Assembly (NCBI GenBank): GCA_017455665.1
Contig: JAFSZN010000143.1
Coordinates: 1 to 32,364, forward strand
Direction: 5' to 3'
DNA from: Lentisphaeria bacterium
Lineage (GTDB): Bacteria > Verrucomicrobiota > Lentisphaeria > Victivallales > UBA1829
DNA: 32,364 nucleotides
Positions 16,751 to 24,704 of this stretch are shown one piece after another. The position numbers were made by a program, and so were the translations under genes. Every line of letters begins with the position of its first letter. Positions within the stretch are counted from its first letter, which is position 1. Below the pieces are notes generated by a model, which saw nothing but the letters and a program-made list of their open reading frames with translations, made no database searches and was not told the DNA's origin.

Positions 16751-16794
16751 GCCGGTTTCACGTTTTTTTCATTCTTTCGGCCTTTTCCGACGGG

Positions 16795-16828
16795 AAAAAT
16801 GGTGTCCGGCCCCGGCATGGAACCGGAC
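16795..16828 (-). terminator. Possible terminator after the RND pump gene
   Basis: GTCCGG (16804-16809) and CCGGAC (16823-16828) form a 6-base stem. On the minus strand this is followed by ACCA and TTTTT, 13 bases after the pump stop codon. The loop is large and the T-run is slightly displaced, so confidence is moderate. Confidence 0.45.
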
Positions 16829-16840
16829 GATTTTCCCGCG

Positions 16841-19800
16841 TCAGCCTTTCGGACGGAATCCGAAGAAGCACATCAGGCGGCGTCCGACGGTCGCTTTCGG
16901 CAACGCGGTGTCGTAGACGAACTTGTAGAACAGCGCGGGGATCAGGTAGACGGTGAGGACGGAGGCGAAGACCAGTCCGCCGACCACGCCGAGTCCGCAG
17001 CTGGACCGGAGTTCGGAGCCGAGTCCGCGCCCGAACGCCATGGGCAGCATGCCGGCGACGCTCGCGATGGAAGTCATCACGACGGGGCGGAATTTGTTCT
17101 TCGCGGCCTGCGTCATGGCTTCGTGGCTGGTCACGCCGGACAGCTCCAGCATGCGCGTCTCGTCCAGGATCAGGATGGCGTTGTTCACCACGATGCCGAT
17201 CATCATGACGGCGCCGAGCATGCCGACCATGGAGAGCGAGGAGTGCGCGAGGAAGATGATGAGGAAGAGTCCGACGAATCCGAGCGGCACGGTGAACATG
17301 ATGAGGATGGGGCGCGTCCAGGATTCGAGCAGCGCGGCGATCAGCAGGTAGGTCATGATGATGGCGATCGCGAAGACCGAGACGAATTCGCTCGCGCCGT
17401 CGCGCATCATTTCCGCCTGACCGAAGAACTTCAGCTCGTAGCCCTGGTCCAGCTGCGGCGCGAGTTTGCGTTCCAGCAGCTGCATCACGTCGTTCATGGT
17501 GTAGCCGGGCGCCGGGTTCGCGTAGATCCAGCCGCCGCGCATCTTGTCCTCGCGCATCAGCGCGATGGAAACGGGGTCGGCTTCGAGCGACGCGACCACG
17601 TCGAGGTCGATCGGCTTGCCGTTGATCGACCCGGCGACGATGTTCGCGGCCTGGTCGAAACCGGGGACGTCCTCGGTCTTCACGCGGATGTCGTAGCTGC
17701 GGCCACCGACCTTGAACGTGCCGGACTCGATGCCTTCGTAGTAGCCGACCAGCGAGGTGCCGAGCGTGGCGGCGTCCACGCCGAGATCCTTGATGATGGT
17801 GCGGTTCGGCTTCAGCACGATGCGCGGCTTGCGCGTGCGGACGCTGGTGTCGATGTCCTGCGCCATGCCGGATTCGCGCAGGATCTTCGCGCCGAGCAGG
17901 GCGTATTCCTCGAGCTTGTCGAAGTCGTCGCCGGAGACGAACGCCGTCATGTCCACGCCGGACACGCCGGTCGCCTTCGGGAGCGTCAGCGAATACAGCA
18001 CGTTTTCATATTTGGTGTTCAGAAGATCGTGTATCTGCGCCACAAGCTCCTGGATCGGTTCGCGTTCGCTCTTCTGCTTGCCGATGATCGCGATCTCCGC
18101 CAGATGGACGCCCTCCGGCACCTGGCCGGGCATCACGTTGCGGTAGCCGACGGTCACGCCGGTCTTCACGACCCACGGCAGCGCCTGGACGTCCTTGAGG
18201 ACCGCCAGCGTGCAGGCGCGCGTCTGGTCGATGCTGTAGTTGGCGGGGAATTCCAGTTCGATGGAGATCTCGCCCTTGTCGTTGTCCGGCATGAACGACA
18301 TGCTCACGTTCGGCAGGACCGCGCGCATGATGAGGAAGCAGCCGGCGAAGATCAGGATGATCACGATGCCGCTGAACCTGCGGATCGTGCCGAGCGTGTG
18401 CCCGTAGGCGGCGGTGATCAGGTCGTAGACCTTGTCCCACAGCCAGAACAGCGCCTTCTGCCACGCGCGCGGCCCGGCCGCGTCCTTCAGCAGGATGGAC
18501 GCCAGCAGCGGGGTCAGCGTGAAGCTCACGAACAGCGAAACGACCGTGGCGATCACCATCACGCCCGCGAACGGCGCGATCAGGAGACCGATGACCGATT
18601 TCATCAGCGCGACGGGCACGAACACCACGACGTTCGTCAGCGCGGACGCCGCCACCGCCACGAGCACCTCGTCCGCGCCCTTCGCGGCGGCTTCGGCGGG
18701 CGGCAGGCCCTCGTGCTGCTTCTTGATGATGTTTTCGATTACGACGACCGAGTTCGCCACGAGGATGCCCGCGGAGCACCCGATCGCCACGAGCGTCATC
18801 ATGTCGAACGTGTAGTGCATCAGGTCCATGGCGGCGAACGTGATCACGACCGAGACGGGCATCGTGATGGAGATGATGAGCGTGGGGCGCACTTCGTGCA
18901 GAAAGAGGAAAATGAGAACGGCGGTCAGCAGGATGCCCAGCAGGACGCTCTGCCACGAATCCGCCACGGACGCCCGGATGAAGCTGCCGGTGTCCTTGAA
19001 CCAGGTGAGGCGCATCCCGCCGGGAAGCATGCCGCCTCCGTTCAGCGTGTCGTATTTCTTGCGGATGCCCTCGATGACCTTCACGGCATTGGCGTCGCTC
19101 CGCTTGATGATCTCGATGCAGACGCCGAGCTCGTCGCCGTAGTAGCCCTCCTGGCGGATCTCCTTGGAGATCAGCTGGACGTCCGCGATGTCGCCGAGGT
19201 AGAGGCGTTTTCCCGCCTGCGTGCCGATCTCGAGGCTCTTCACGTCCTCGGGATCCTGGAATTCGGCGTTGTAGGTGAGGCTGATCTCGCGGCCGGATTC
19301 GCGGACGCGGCCGACCGGGAGCTTCACGTTGTTCGTGGCGACGCGCTGGATCACTTCGGCGACCGTGAGGTTGGCGGCCGCCATCTTCTCGCGGTTCAGG
19401 ATGATGTGCAGCTGGACCTCGTTGCCGCCGTGGATGCGGACTTCGCCGACGCCCGGGATCGAGGAGAACTGGTCGGAGAGCTTGTCGTCCATGTAGTCGT
19501 ACATCTCGTCGAGCGTACGCGTGCCGGTGAGGAAGAGCGTGACGACCGGAATGGCGTTGATGTTGATCTTGCTGAGCTGCGGCGTCTTCACGGCGGACGG
19601 GAAATCGTCCATGATGGTGTTGATCTTCTCGCGGACCTGGTGGATCATGACGTCGACGTCGGTGCCGAGCTCGAATTCGAGCGTGAGCGCGGCGGCGTTC
19701 TCCATGCAGACGGTCGTGATGTGCTTCAGCCCCTCGATCGAGGCGATCGCGTCCTCGATGCGGCGCGCCACGTCGACCTCGATCTCCTCGGGCGACGCGC

Positions 19801-19957
19801 CGGGATACACCGCCGTGACCTGCACGTACGGCACGTCGAACTTCGGCAGCAGGTCGATGCCGATCTTTTTGTATGCGAACAGGCCGAGGATGACCAGCAT
19901 CAGGATGACGCAGGTCACGGCGACCTTCCGGCGAATGGAAAGCTGGCTGAGTGTCAT
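16841..19957 (-). CDS. RND efflux transporter permease subunit (AcrB/HAE1-like) lacking the TM4 acid pair
   Basis: A 1038-residue inner-membrane pump. TM1 starts at once (LSIRRKVAVTCVILMLVILGLFAYKKIG, in part), followed by the porter-domain opening YPGASPEEIEVDVARRIEDAI, the docking domain, and the duplicated second half from about 515. The length equals that of AcrB. The proton-relay Asp407-Asp408 of AcrB falls in TM4 at GILVANSVVVIENI, where this protein has Ala401-Asn402. AcrB Lys940 is replaced by Asn925 (VVNNAILILDE), while the TM11 Arg is kept (KFRPVVMTS, Arg957). The coupling ion or mechanism may therefore differ. The gene begins 16 bases after the adaptor stop codon; no outer-membrane channel gene is present here. 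Confidence 0.95.
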   Translation of the reverse strand: MTLSQLSIRRKVAVTCVILMLVILGLFAYKKIGIDLLPKFDVPYVQVTAVYPGASPEEIEVDVARRIEDAIASIEGLKHITTVCMENAAALTLEFELGTDVDVMIHQVREKINTIMDDFPSAVKTPQLSKININAIPVVTLFLTGTRTLDEMYDYMDDKLSDQFSSIPGVGEVRIHGGNEVQLHIILNREKMAAANLTVAEVIQRVATNNVKLPVGRVRESGREISLTYNAEFQDPEDVKSLEIGTQAGKRLYLGDIADVQLISKEIRQEGYYGDELGVCIEIIKRSDANAVKVIEGIRKKYDTLNGGGMLPGGMRLTWFKDTGSFIRASVADSWQSVLLGILLTAVLIFLFLHEVRPTLIISITMPVSVVITFAAMDLMHYTFDMMTLVAIGCSAGILVANSVVVIENIIKKQHEGLPPAEAAAKGADEVLVAVAASALTNVVVFVPVALMKSVIGLLIAPFAGVMVIATVVSLFVSFTLTPLLASILLKDAAGPRAWQKALFWLWDKVYDLITAAYGHTLGTIRRFSGIVIILIFAGCFLIMRAVLPNVSMSFMPDNDKGEISIELEFPANYSIDQTRACTLAVLKDVQALPWVVKTGVTVGYRNVMPGQVPEGVHLAEIAIIGKQKSEREPIQELVAQIHDLLNTKYENVLYSLTLPKATGVSGVDMTAFVSGDDFDKLEEYALLGAKILRESGMAQDIDTSVRTRKPRIVLKPNRTIIKDLGVDAATLGTSLVGYYEGIESGTFKVGGRSYDIRVKTEDVPGFDQAANIVAGSINGKPIDLDVVASLEADPVSIALMREDKMRGGWIYANPAPGYTMNDVMQLLERKLAPQLDQGYELKFFGQAEMMRDGASEFVSVFAIAIIMTYLLIAALLESWTRPILIMFTVPLGFVGLFLIIFLAHSSLSMVGMLGAVMMIGIVVNNAILILDETRMLELSGVTSHEAMTQAAKNKFRPVVMTSIASVAGMLPMAFGRGLGSELRSSCGLGVVGGLVFASVLTVYLIPALFYKFVYDTALPKATVGRRLMCFFGFRPKG

Positions 19958-19973
19958 GGGACGGCCTCCATGC

Positions 19974-21137
19974 TCACTTCGCGTTCGTGACGGTCACGGC
20001 GGAGCCGTCGTTCACGAAATACTGGCCGGAAACGATAATGTCTTTTCCCTCAATCGCATCGGGATTCAGGATCTCGATGAACCCGTCGGAAGCGATGCCG
20101 GTCTCCACCTCGATCTCCCGCGCCTTGCCGTCCTGCGCCGCGAAGACCGCGCTTTTGCCGCCCTTCTTCAGGATCACGGCGTCGCGCGGCACGCCCGTGC
20201 CGTCGCGCTCGGCAAGCAGGATGTCGACGTCCACCAGCATGCCGTCCATGAGCGGCGTCCCCTCGGGCAGGTACGACCGCATCGTGAACGTGCGGCTGAG
20301 CGGGTCGATGACGGGGCTGCACCAGTCGGCCTTCGCCTCGACCGTCTTGCCGTGGAAGCTCACGGTGACCGGAGTCTCGCCGGGTTTGATCGCCTCGAAA
20401 TACACGGCGCTGATGAGGCAGGCGGCGCGGAGTTTCCTCGGGTCGTTGATGCGGATGACGTTCACGCCGCGGTTGATGAACTCGCCGTTCTCGCGATATT
20501 TGACCGCGACCACGCCGTCGTAGGGGGCTTTTTCCGTGGCGTCGCTGAGGTCCTTCGTGGCGATCGCAAGCTCGAGCTTGACCTGGTCGACCTTCGCCGC
20601 GGTGTAGCGGAGCACCGCCTCCGCCTTCTCGTACGATTTCTGCGCCTTGTCGAGCGCGACCTCGAAGGTCTCGAACGCGTTGTCGGACACCGCGTGCTCG
20701 TCGTGAAGCCTCCGGTTGCGGTCGTAATCCTTCTGCGCCTTGTCGAGCTGGGTCTTCGCGATGTCGACATCCAGACGCGTCGTGTTGTACGTCTCCTCGA
20801 TCACCTTCAGCGACTGGTTCGCCATCGCCACGCGGTTCTTCAGGTTCGCCTGGTCGATCAGAAACAGCGTCTGGCCTGCCTTGATCGCGTCGCCGTCCTC
20901 GACAAGCAGTTCCATGTTCCCGGCGGAACGCGCCGCGACGTCCGCGAAGATATACGCCTGGACCGTGCCCTGCACGCGGATCTGTTTGCGGAAATGGCGC
21001 GGCTGCGCCTGAGCGGTCTGGACTTTGATCCGGTAGACGGTCCCGGCCTGGGCGTCGTCCTGTTCGGGCTTGGAGCATGCGGCGAGGCCGCAGAGGAAAC
21101 CCGCGGCAAGAAGAAGGAAAGAAGAAGGATGTTTCAT
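19974..21137 (-). CDS. RND efflux periplasmic adaptor subunit (MFP/HlyD family), lipoprotein
   Basis: A 387-residue lipoprotein. The signal peptide ends in the lipobox GLAAC, with Cys21 counted from ATG 21137. Then come the lipoyl/barrel-sandwich half (VQGTVQAYIFADVAARSAGNM, in part, with VEDGDAIKAGQTLFLID), a long helical hairpin (about 95-170, alternating Lys/Glu/Leu), the second lipoyl half (KAPYDGVVAVKYRENGEFINRG), and beta-barrel and membrane-proximal domains. ATG 21137 is preferred over GTG 21143 because GAGG then lies 5 bases upstream. It should dock on the pump encoded 16 bases downstream and reach an outer-membrane channel encoded elsewhere. The promoter and a palindromic operator lie about 60-100 bases upstream. 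Confidence 0.94.
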   Translation of the reverse strand: MKHPSSFLLLAAGFLCGLAACSKPEQDDAQAGTVYRIKVQTAQAQPRHFRKQIRVQGTVQAYIFADVAARSAGNMELLVEDGDAIKAGQTLFLIDQANLKNRVAMANQSLKVIEETYNTTRLDVDIAKTQLDKAQKDYDRNRRLHDEHAVSDNAFETFEVALDKAQKSYEKAEAVLRYTAAKVDQVKLELAIATKDLSDATEKAPYDGVVAVKYRENGEFINRGVNVIRINDPRKLRAACLISAVYFEAIKPGETPVTVSFHGKTVEAKADWCSPVIDPLSRTFTMRSYLPEGTPLMDGMLVDVDILLAERDGTGVPRDAVILKKGGKSAVFAAQDGKAREIEVETGIASDGFIEILNPDAIEGKDIIVSGQYFVNDGSAVTVTNAK

Positions 21138-21196
21138 AATCACCTCATTCGTTTCGAGAAAGGATGCAAACTAATGATTTCAGTTTTCAAAATGAC

Positions 21197-21211
21197 TTAC
21201 TTGCTAAGTAA
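21197..21211. promoter_or_regulatory. Palindromic operator of the RND operon
   Basis: TTACTTGCTAAGTAA is a perfect 6-base inverted repeat with a 3-base centre. It abuts and slightly overlaps the -10 box (21210-21215) on its downstream side, the classic place for a repressor. On the minus strand it contains TTAGCAAGTAA, close to the SlyA/MarR-type consensus TTAGCAAGCTAA. No MarR or TetR gene lies in the window. Confidence 0.6.
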
Positions 21212-21238
21212 TATAACACCTTTCCCGCTCAATGTCAA
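21210..21238 (-). promoter_or_regulatory. Promoter of the RND efflux operon
   Basis: On the minus strand, TTGACA (21238-21233), a 17-base spacer and TATATT (21215-21210) are found. The start point would fall inside the palindrome at 21197-21211. Confidence 0.75.
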
Positions 21239-21260
21239 GCCGAAATCGTTTTTTTGACAC

Positions 21261-21292
21261 AAAAAACCCGCCGGCCTGTACGGACTGGCGGG
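21261..21292 (-). terminator. Intrinsic terminator of the LexA-like gene
   Basis: On the minus strand a stem of CCCGCC-type bases pairs across about 12 bases (CCCGCCGG against CTGGCGGG, plus-strand arms 21267-21274 and 21285-21292). It is followed by TTTTTT. It lies about 50 bases after the stop codon and separates this gene from the efflux operon. Confidence 0.8.
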
Positions 21293-21343
21293 TAACGGGA
21301 ACAAGACGGGAGAATCAGGGAAACGGGGGACGGGATGGGCGCG

Positions 21344-21928
21344 TTATGTCCTGGCGATCCGGCGCTGAAGCCCGACGACGACGCCCTTGACGTTCGGCGC
21401 GTCGGACAGCGTGCCGTTGACGATCGCGTCCTTCGCCTGCTTCAGGATCTCGCGTCCGTTCTCTTCCGCCACGACGATGTCCTCGCCGCTGACGGTCGCC
21501 GGATTGCTCTTCACGATCAGGATGTCGCCGTCGAAAATGCCGCTGCTGTTCAGGTCCGAACCGTGCACGTGCACGGCGTAGAGGTCTTCCTTCGCGGGAC
21601 TGTCGAGGAGGCGCGTCACGTCGCACACCAGCGTCTTGTCGCCGGGTTCCGCCGCGGACGCCTCGCCGATGCAGTGGAACGGGATGGACTGGACGCCGGC
21701 GGGGAAGCGCGAGCGTTTCTTCGGGTGGGACAGGCTGATGCTGCGCGCCTTCGAGCTGCGCGTGAGGTAGTTTTTCTTCTGCAGGGCCCGGATGTGGGCG
21801 AAGACGGTCGAGGTCTTGATGTGGAAATGCTCGGCGATCTCGTAGATGGTCGGCGCCATTTCCTGCGTGGTCATGAATTCGTTGATGAACTCGATGATGT
21901 TTTTCTGTTTCTGGGTCAGACCTTTCAT
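21344..21928 (-). CDS. LexA-like transcriptional repressor with an altered autoprotease site
   Basis: A 194-residue protein, close to the usual LexA length. Residues 4-66 form the LexA winged helix (LTQKQKNIIEFINEFM, MAPTIYEIAEHFHIKTSTVFAHIRALQKKNYLTR). Residues 80-192 form the S24 peptidase fold (HGSDLNSSGIFDGDILIV and ENGREILKQA). The motif normally reading G-D-S-M-(x3)-G-I-x-D-G-D is G-S-D-L-(x3)-G-I-F-D-G-D, so the nucleophile column holds Asp125, with Ser one residue early (Ser124). The Lys candidate (Lys163) remains. The Ala-Gly cleavage site is not obvious; the region reads IGEASAAEPG. ATG 21928 is chosen because AGGAGGG lies 9 bases upstream; longer frames add non-homologous residues. 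It may be a non-cleavable regulator rather than the SOS repressor. Confidence 0.85.
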   Translation of the reverse strand: MKGLTQKQKNIIEFINEFMTTQEMAPTIYEIAEHFHIKTSTVFAHIRALQKKNYLTRSSKARSISLSHPKKRSRFPAGVQSIPFHCIGEASAAEPGDKTLVCDVTRLLDSPAKEDLYAVHVHGSDLNSSGIFDGDILIVKSNPATVSGEDIVVAEENGREILKQAKDAIVNGTLSDAPNVKGVVVGLQRRIART

Positions 21929-22019
21929 GGATGAATTCCCTCCTGTTTTGATTTGGTCCGGGATGCACACGCTCCGCACCCCCCTTGCGGCGGAGTTTTT
22001 GCACACCCATTTTCCGATT

Positions 22020-22047
22020 ACTATAATTGCATGCGCAGTTTTTTCCA
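22020..22047 (-). promoter_or_regulatory. Putative promoter of the LexA-like gene
   Basis: On the minus strand, TGGAAA (22047-22042), a 16-base spacer and TATAGT (22025-22020) lie about 95 bases upstream of ATG 21928. The -35 box sits inside one arm of the inverted repeat listed separately. Confidence 0.5.
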
Positions 22048-22124
22048 GCGTCTTTTCCTGCGCGGCATACACTTTTTCCGGGGAAACCGCTGGAAAATGC
22101 GACCTGGTCAAATTTGCTGGTCAA
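22041..22124. promoter_or_regulatory. Inverted and direct repeats between the LexA-like and SUMF1-M6 genes
   Basis: TTTTCCAGCG (22041-22050) and CGCTGGAAAA (22088-22097) form a perfect 10-base inverted repeat 37 bases apart. CTGGTCAA then occurs twice, 13 bases apart (22104-22111 and 22117-22124). The left arm covers the -35 box of the LexA-like gene. These are candidate binding sites for a regulator, perhaps the LexA-like protein itself. Confidence 0.45.
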
Positions 22125-22192
22125 GTTTCGGCGCGGGAACACTATGGCGCGCATCCCGTCGAAAAACGCCGGAAAACGGTTTCCTCACGCGC

Positions 22193-22221
22193 TTGACAAA
22201 CCCGCGCGGGCATGCTATAAT
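22193..22221 (+). promoter_or_regulatory. Consensus promoter of the SUMF1-M6 gene
   Basis: TTGACA (22193-22198), exactly 17 bases, then TATAAT (22216-22221): a perfect match to the housekeeping sigma consensus, about 64 bases before ATG 22285. It fixes the true start downstream of the longer open frame. Confidence 0.85.
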
Positions 22222-22284
22222 AAAGGATCAGTTTTAAAACAAACCATCTGCTTCTTTCCCCCGACCGAAAGGACTTTCCGCCTC

Positions 22285-24621
22285 ATGACGACCCCGATCC
22301 GCCCGACCGGCATCCGTTCCGCCCTGCTCTCCGGCATTCTCTGCATCGCCGCGCTGCTGAACGCCTCCTGCGCGTCCGCCATCACGCCCATCTACGAACA
22401 CAAGGAAGGCGCGCTGCCGTCCATCCGCTTCATGCTCCCCGGCGAGATCCCGCTCGAACTCGTCACGCTGCCCGCCGGATCCATCGCGATGGAGGTCAAC
22501 CGTAAGCCGCAGCCGAACGAGACTGTCGACAAGGACGGGCGCGTGGTCTACAAGTTCAAGGAGAACGAGCTGTCCGTCGGAAAATACGAGGTGACGCAGG
22601 CGCAGTGGCAGGCGGTCATGCGGACCACGCAGAAACAGCTTTCCGAGGCGGCGCGTCCGGGCGGGAAGGTGTTCGGGATCGGCCCTGACCTCCCGGTGTA
22701 CGACGTTTCGGCGGAACAGGCGAAGGAATTCTGCGCCCGCCTGAACAAGTCGCTGCCGGGTTCGTTCCGCTACCGGTTCACGCTCCCGAACGAGGCGGAA
22801 TGGGAATACGCCTGCCGCGCGGGGACGACGACCGAGCTCAACAACGGCCGCGATCTGCGCGCCCGGAACAACGTCTCCAACGCGCTCGGCGAGGTCGCCT
22901 GGTACCGCGGCAACTCCTTCGTCTCCGCGCCGTCCGTGTCCGGGAAGGGCCTGAAAGCGCCCAACGCCTGGGGCCTCTACGACATGCACGGAAACGTGCA
23001 GGAACTCTGCCTCGACTGGTTCATGCGCGATTTCTCCGCCGCGTACAAGGGCGACCTCTGCGCCATGCGCGGCGGCTCCTGGCATTGTTCGCCGGAGGAC
23101 TGCACCGCGACCGCTTGCCGGCCCGTCGACGCCGCCGTCCCCGTGTTCGACGCCGGATTCCGCCTCGCGCTGAAGCCCGCCGCGAACATCCCGAAAACGC
23201 CGCGGCAGTACGCGCAGACGCCGCTCCACCAGGACGTCATCACCGGGCTCGCCGTGCTCGTGAAGTTCCCGGATGATCCGCCGGACGTGATCATCCCGAA
23301 GGAGAAAGTGGAGTTCTTCCTGAACGAAAAGAATTACCGCGGATACGGCAATTCCTGCTCGATCCACGATTTCGTCGACAACCAGTCCTACGGGCGCTGC
23401 AACCTCAAATACCTCGTCTCCGACTACGTCGTGGCGGACCACAACCGCGACTACTATCAGAAGGCGCTGAACTACCGCGGCGCGGACATGCTCATCAAGG
23501 AGGCGATGGCGAAGCTCCCGAAGGAGTTCGACCTCTCGACCGTCTCGAAGGAACCCGACGGCACCATCCGGTCCGCCTGCGTGCTCTATTCGCGCAACAG
23601 CTCGTTCGACGGCCTCTGGCCGCAGGCGCACTGGTTCACGCCGATGGACCAGATCCGGCTGCCCGGCGGCCTGCACAGCATGCAGGTGCTGATCTGCGGC
23701 ATCCAGGACAGCCCCACGGTCAGCATCCTGATCCACGAGATCATGCACCAGACGTTCGACATCCTCGACTACGTCGACTACGGCGAGAAGAGCGACAAGA
23801 CGCCGAAGAACGAGCAGAAAGTCTCGCACGGCCTCGGCAACCACTGCATCATGGGCATCGGCATGTACGACCGCATCACCGGGCTTCAGACCAACCCGAC
23901 CGCCCTCGCCGGGGCGTTCCGCTACCGCCTCGGCTGGCTGAAGGCGCTCCCCCTGCCAGGCAAAGGCAAGGTCCGGATCCCCGCCTCCAGCGAGTACGGC
24001 TACATCTACCGCAACCCCGACAACCCGGACGAGTATTTCCTCCTCGAAAACCGCAACGCCGACACGTCGTTCTACCGCGCGCTCCCCTCGCACGGACTCG
24101 CCATCTGGCACGTCGACGACGCCGTGACCGACATGGAGGAGGACGAGGAGATGACGAAGGAAAAGCACTACGAGATCTCGCTCGAACAGGCGGGCGGCGA
24201 ACCGCTCCTCGAAAAGCCCTGTCCCGGCACCTTCGGGCACCAGCAGCACGGCAGGGACTGCAACGGCATTGCCACCGATTATTTCTACCCGCCGGACCGC
24301 GTCGTCTTCAACGACACCTCCAAGCCGGACAGCCTCTGGTGGGACGGCGCCCCCTCCGGGCTCGACATCAGCAACATCGAAGTCGACGGACGCGACCTCA
24401 TCGTGACCATCGGCCCCGACCCGAAGAACCCGAGGCCGCGCACGCAGGCACAGCCGCAGACGCAGGCGCAACAGCAGAATCAGCAGACGCAGCCTCAAAC
24501 TCAGCTCCAGCCCGGCCGCCGCCCCGGTCAACAACAGCCCGCGCAGGGTCAGAGCTTCGGCCCCGGCCGCAGGATGCCCGGCAGCCGCGACGGACGCACC
24601 GGACGCGGCGCCCGCCAGTGA
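22285..24621 (+). CDS. Exported fusion of a formylglycine-generating-enzyme (SUMF1)-type domain and an M6-like metalloprotease
   Basis: A 778-residue protein. The N-terminus is a signal peptide, possibly lipoprotein type (CIAALLNASC). Residues about 55-290 have the FGE-sulfatase/SUMF1 pattern: ELVTLPAGSIAM, VGKYEVTQAQWQAVM, RFTLPNEAEWEYACRAGTTTE, AWGLYDMHGNVQELCLDWF, MRGGSWHC and DAGFRLAL. Residues about 305-700 resemble M6 (immune inhibitor A-like) proteases: ITGLAVLVKFPDDPPD, SIHDFVDNQSYGRCNL, and zinc motif His484-Glu485-x-x-His488 in HEIMHQTFDILDYVDYG. The tail (about 718-778) is Gln/Pro/Arg/Gly-rich and disordered. AAAGGA lies 11 bases before ATG 22285. Known SUMF1-like domains outside true FGEs often serve binding roles, so the N-terminal part may anchor or target the protease; this is inference. 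Confidence 0.85.
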   Translation: MTTPIRPTGIRSALLSGILCIAALLNASCASAITPIYEHKEGALPSIRFMLPGEIPLELVTLPAGSIAMEVNRKPQPNETVDKDGRVVYKFKENELSVGKYEVTQAQWQAVMRTTQKQLSEAARPGGKVFGIGPDLPVYDVSAEQAKEFCARLNKSLPGSFRYRFTLPNEAEWEYACRAGTTTELNNGRDLRARNNVSNALGEVAWYRGNSFVSAPSVSGKGLKAPNAWGLYDMHGNVQELCLDWFMRDFSAAYKGDLCAMRGGSWHCSPEDCTATACRPVDAAVPVFDAGFRLALKPAANIPKTPRQYAQTPLHQDVITGLAVLVKFPDDPPDVIIPKEKVEFFLNEKNYRGYGNSCSIHDFVDNQSYGRCNLKYLVSDYVVADHNRDYYQKALNYRGADMLIKEAMAKLPKEFDLSTVSKEPDGTIRSACVLYSRNSSFDGLWPQAHWFTPMDQIRLPGGLHSMQVLICGIQDSPTVSILIHEIMHQTFDILDYVDYGEKSDKTPKNEQKVSHGLGNHCIMGIGMYDRITGLQTNPTALAGAFRYRLGWLKALPLPGKGKVRIPASSEYGYIYRNPDNPDEYFLLENRNADTSFYRALPSHGLAIWHVDDAVTDMEEDEEMTKEKHYEISLEQAGGEPLLEKPCPGTFGHQQHGRDCNGIATDYFYPPDRVVFNDTSKPDSLWWDGAPSGLDISNIEVDGRDLIVTIGPDPKNPRPRTQAQPQTQAQQQNQQTQPQTQLQPGRRPGQQQPAQGQSFGPGRRMPGSRDGRTGRGARQ

Positions 24622-24643
24622 ATGAACGGGTTTTATCATAAGT

Positions 24644-24671
24644 TTGAAAAGTCTGTTTGGCGTGGTATATT
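24644..24671 (+). promoter_or_regulatory. Promoter of the zeta-toxin-like module
   Basis: TTGAAA (24644-24649), a 16-base spacer, then TATATT (24666-24671). The predicted start point lies about 27 bases before ATG 24705. Confidence 0.7.
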
Positions 24672-24704
24672 ATCTACGACACTTCTCAGAGTCTCGGAGG
24701 ACGC

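Noticed and set aside
16799..19990. A 1063-codon open frame opposite the RND pump gene
   Set aside because: Same codon-bias artefact; the His/Asp/Arg-rich product has no membrane segments or motifs.
21929..22111. An N-terminal extension of the LexA-like gene starting at 22111
   Set aside because: The extra 61 residues are not LexA-like, the frame crosses the promoter at 22020-22047, and AGGAGGG marks ATG 21928.
22027..22284. An N-terminal extension of the SUMF1-M6 gene
   Set aside because: It lies upstream of and across the perfect promoter at 22193-22221; the signal peptide begins at ATG 22285.
22234..24639. An 801-codon open frame opposite the SUMF1-M6 gene
   Set aside because: The plus strand shows a consensus promoter, ribosome site, signal peptide and two domains; the minus frame has none of these.
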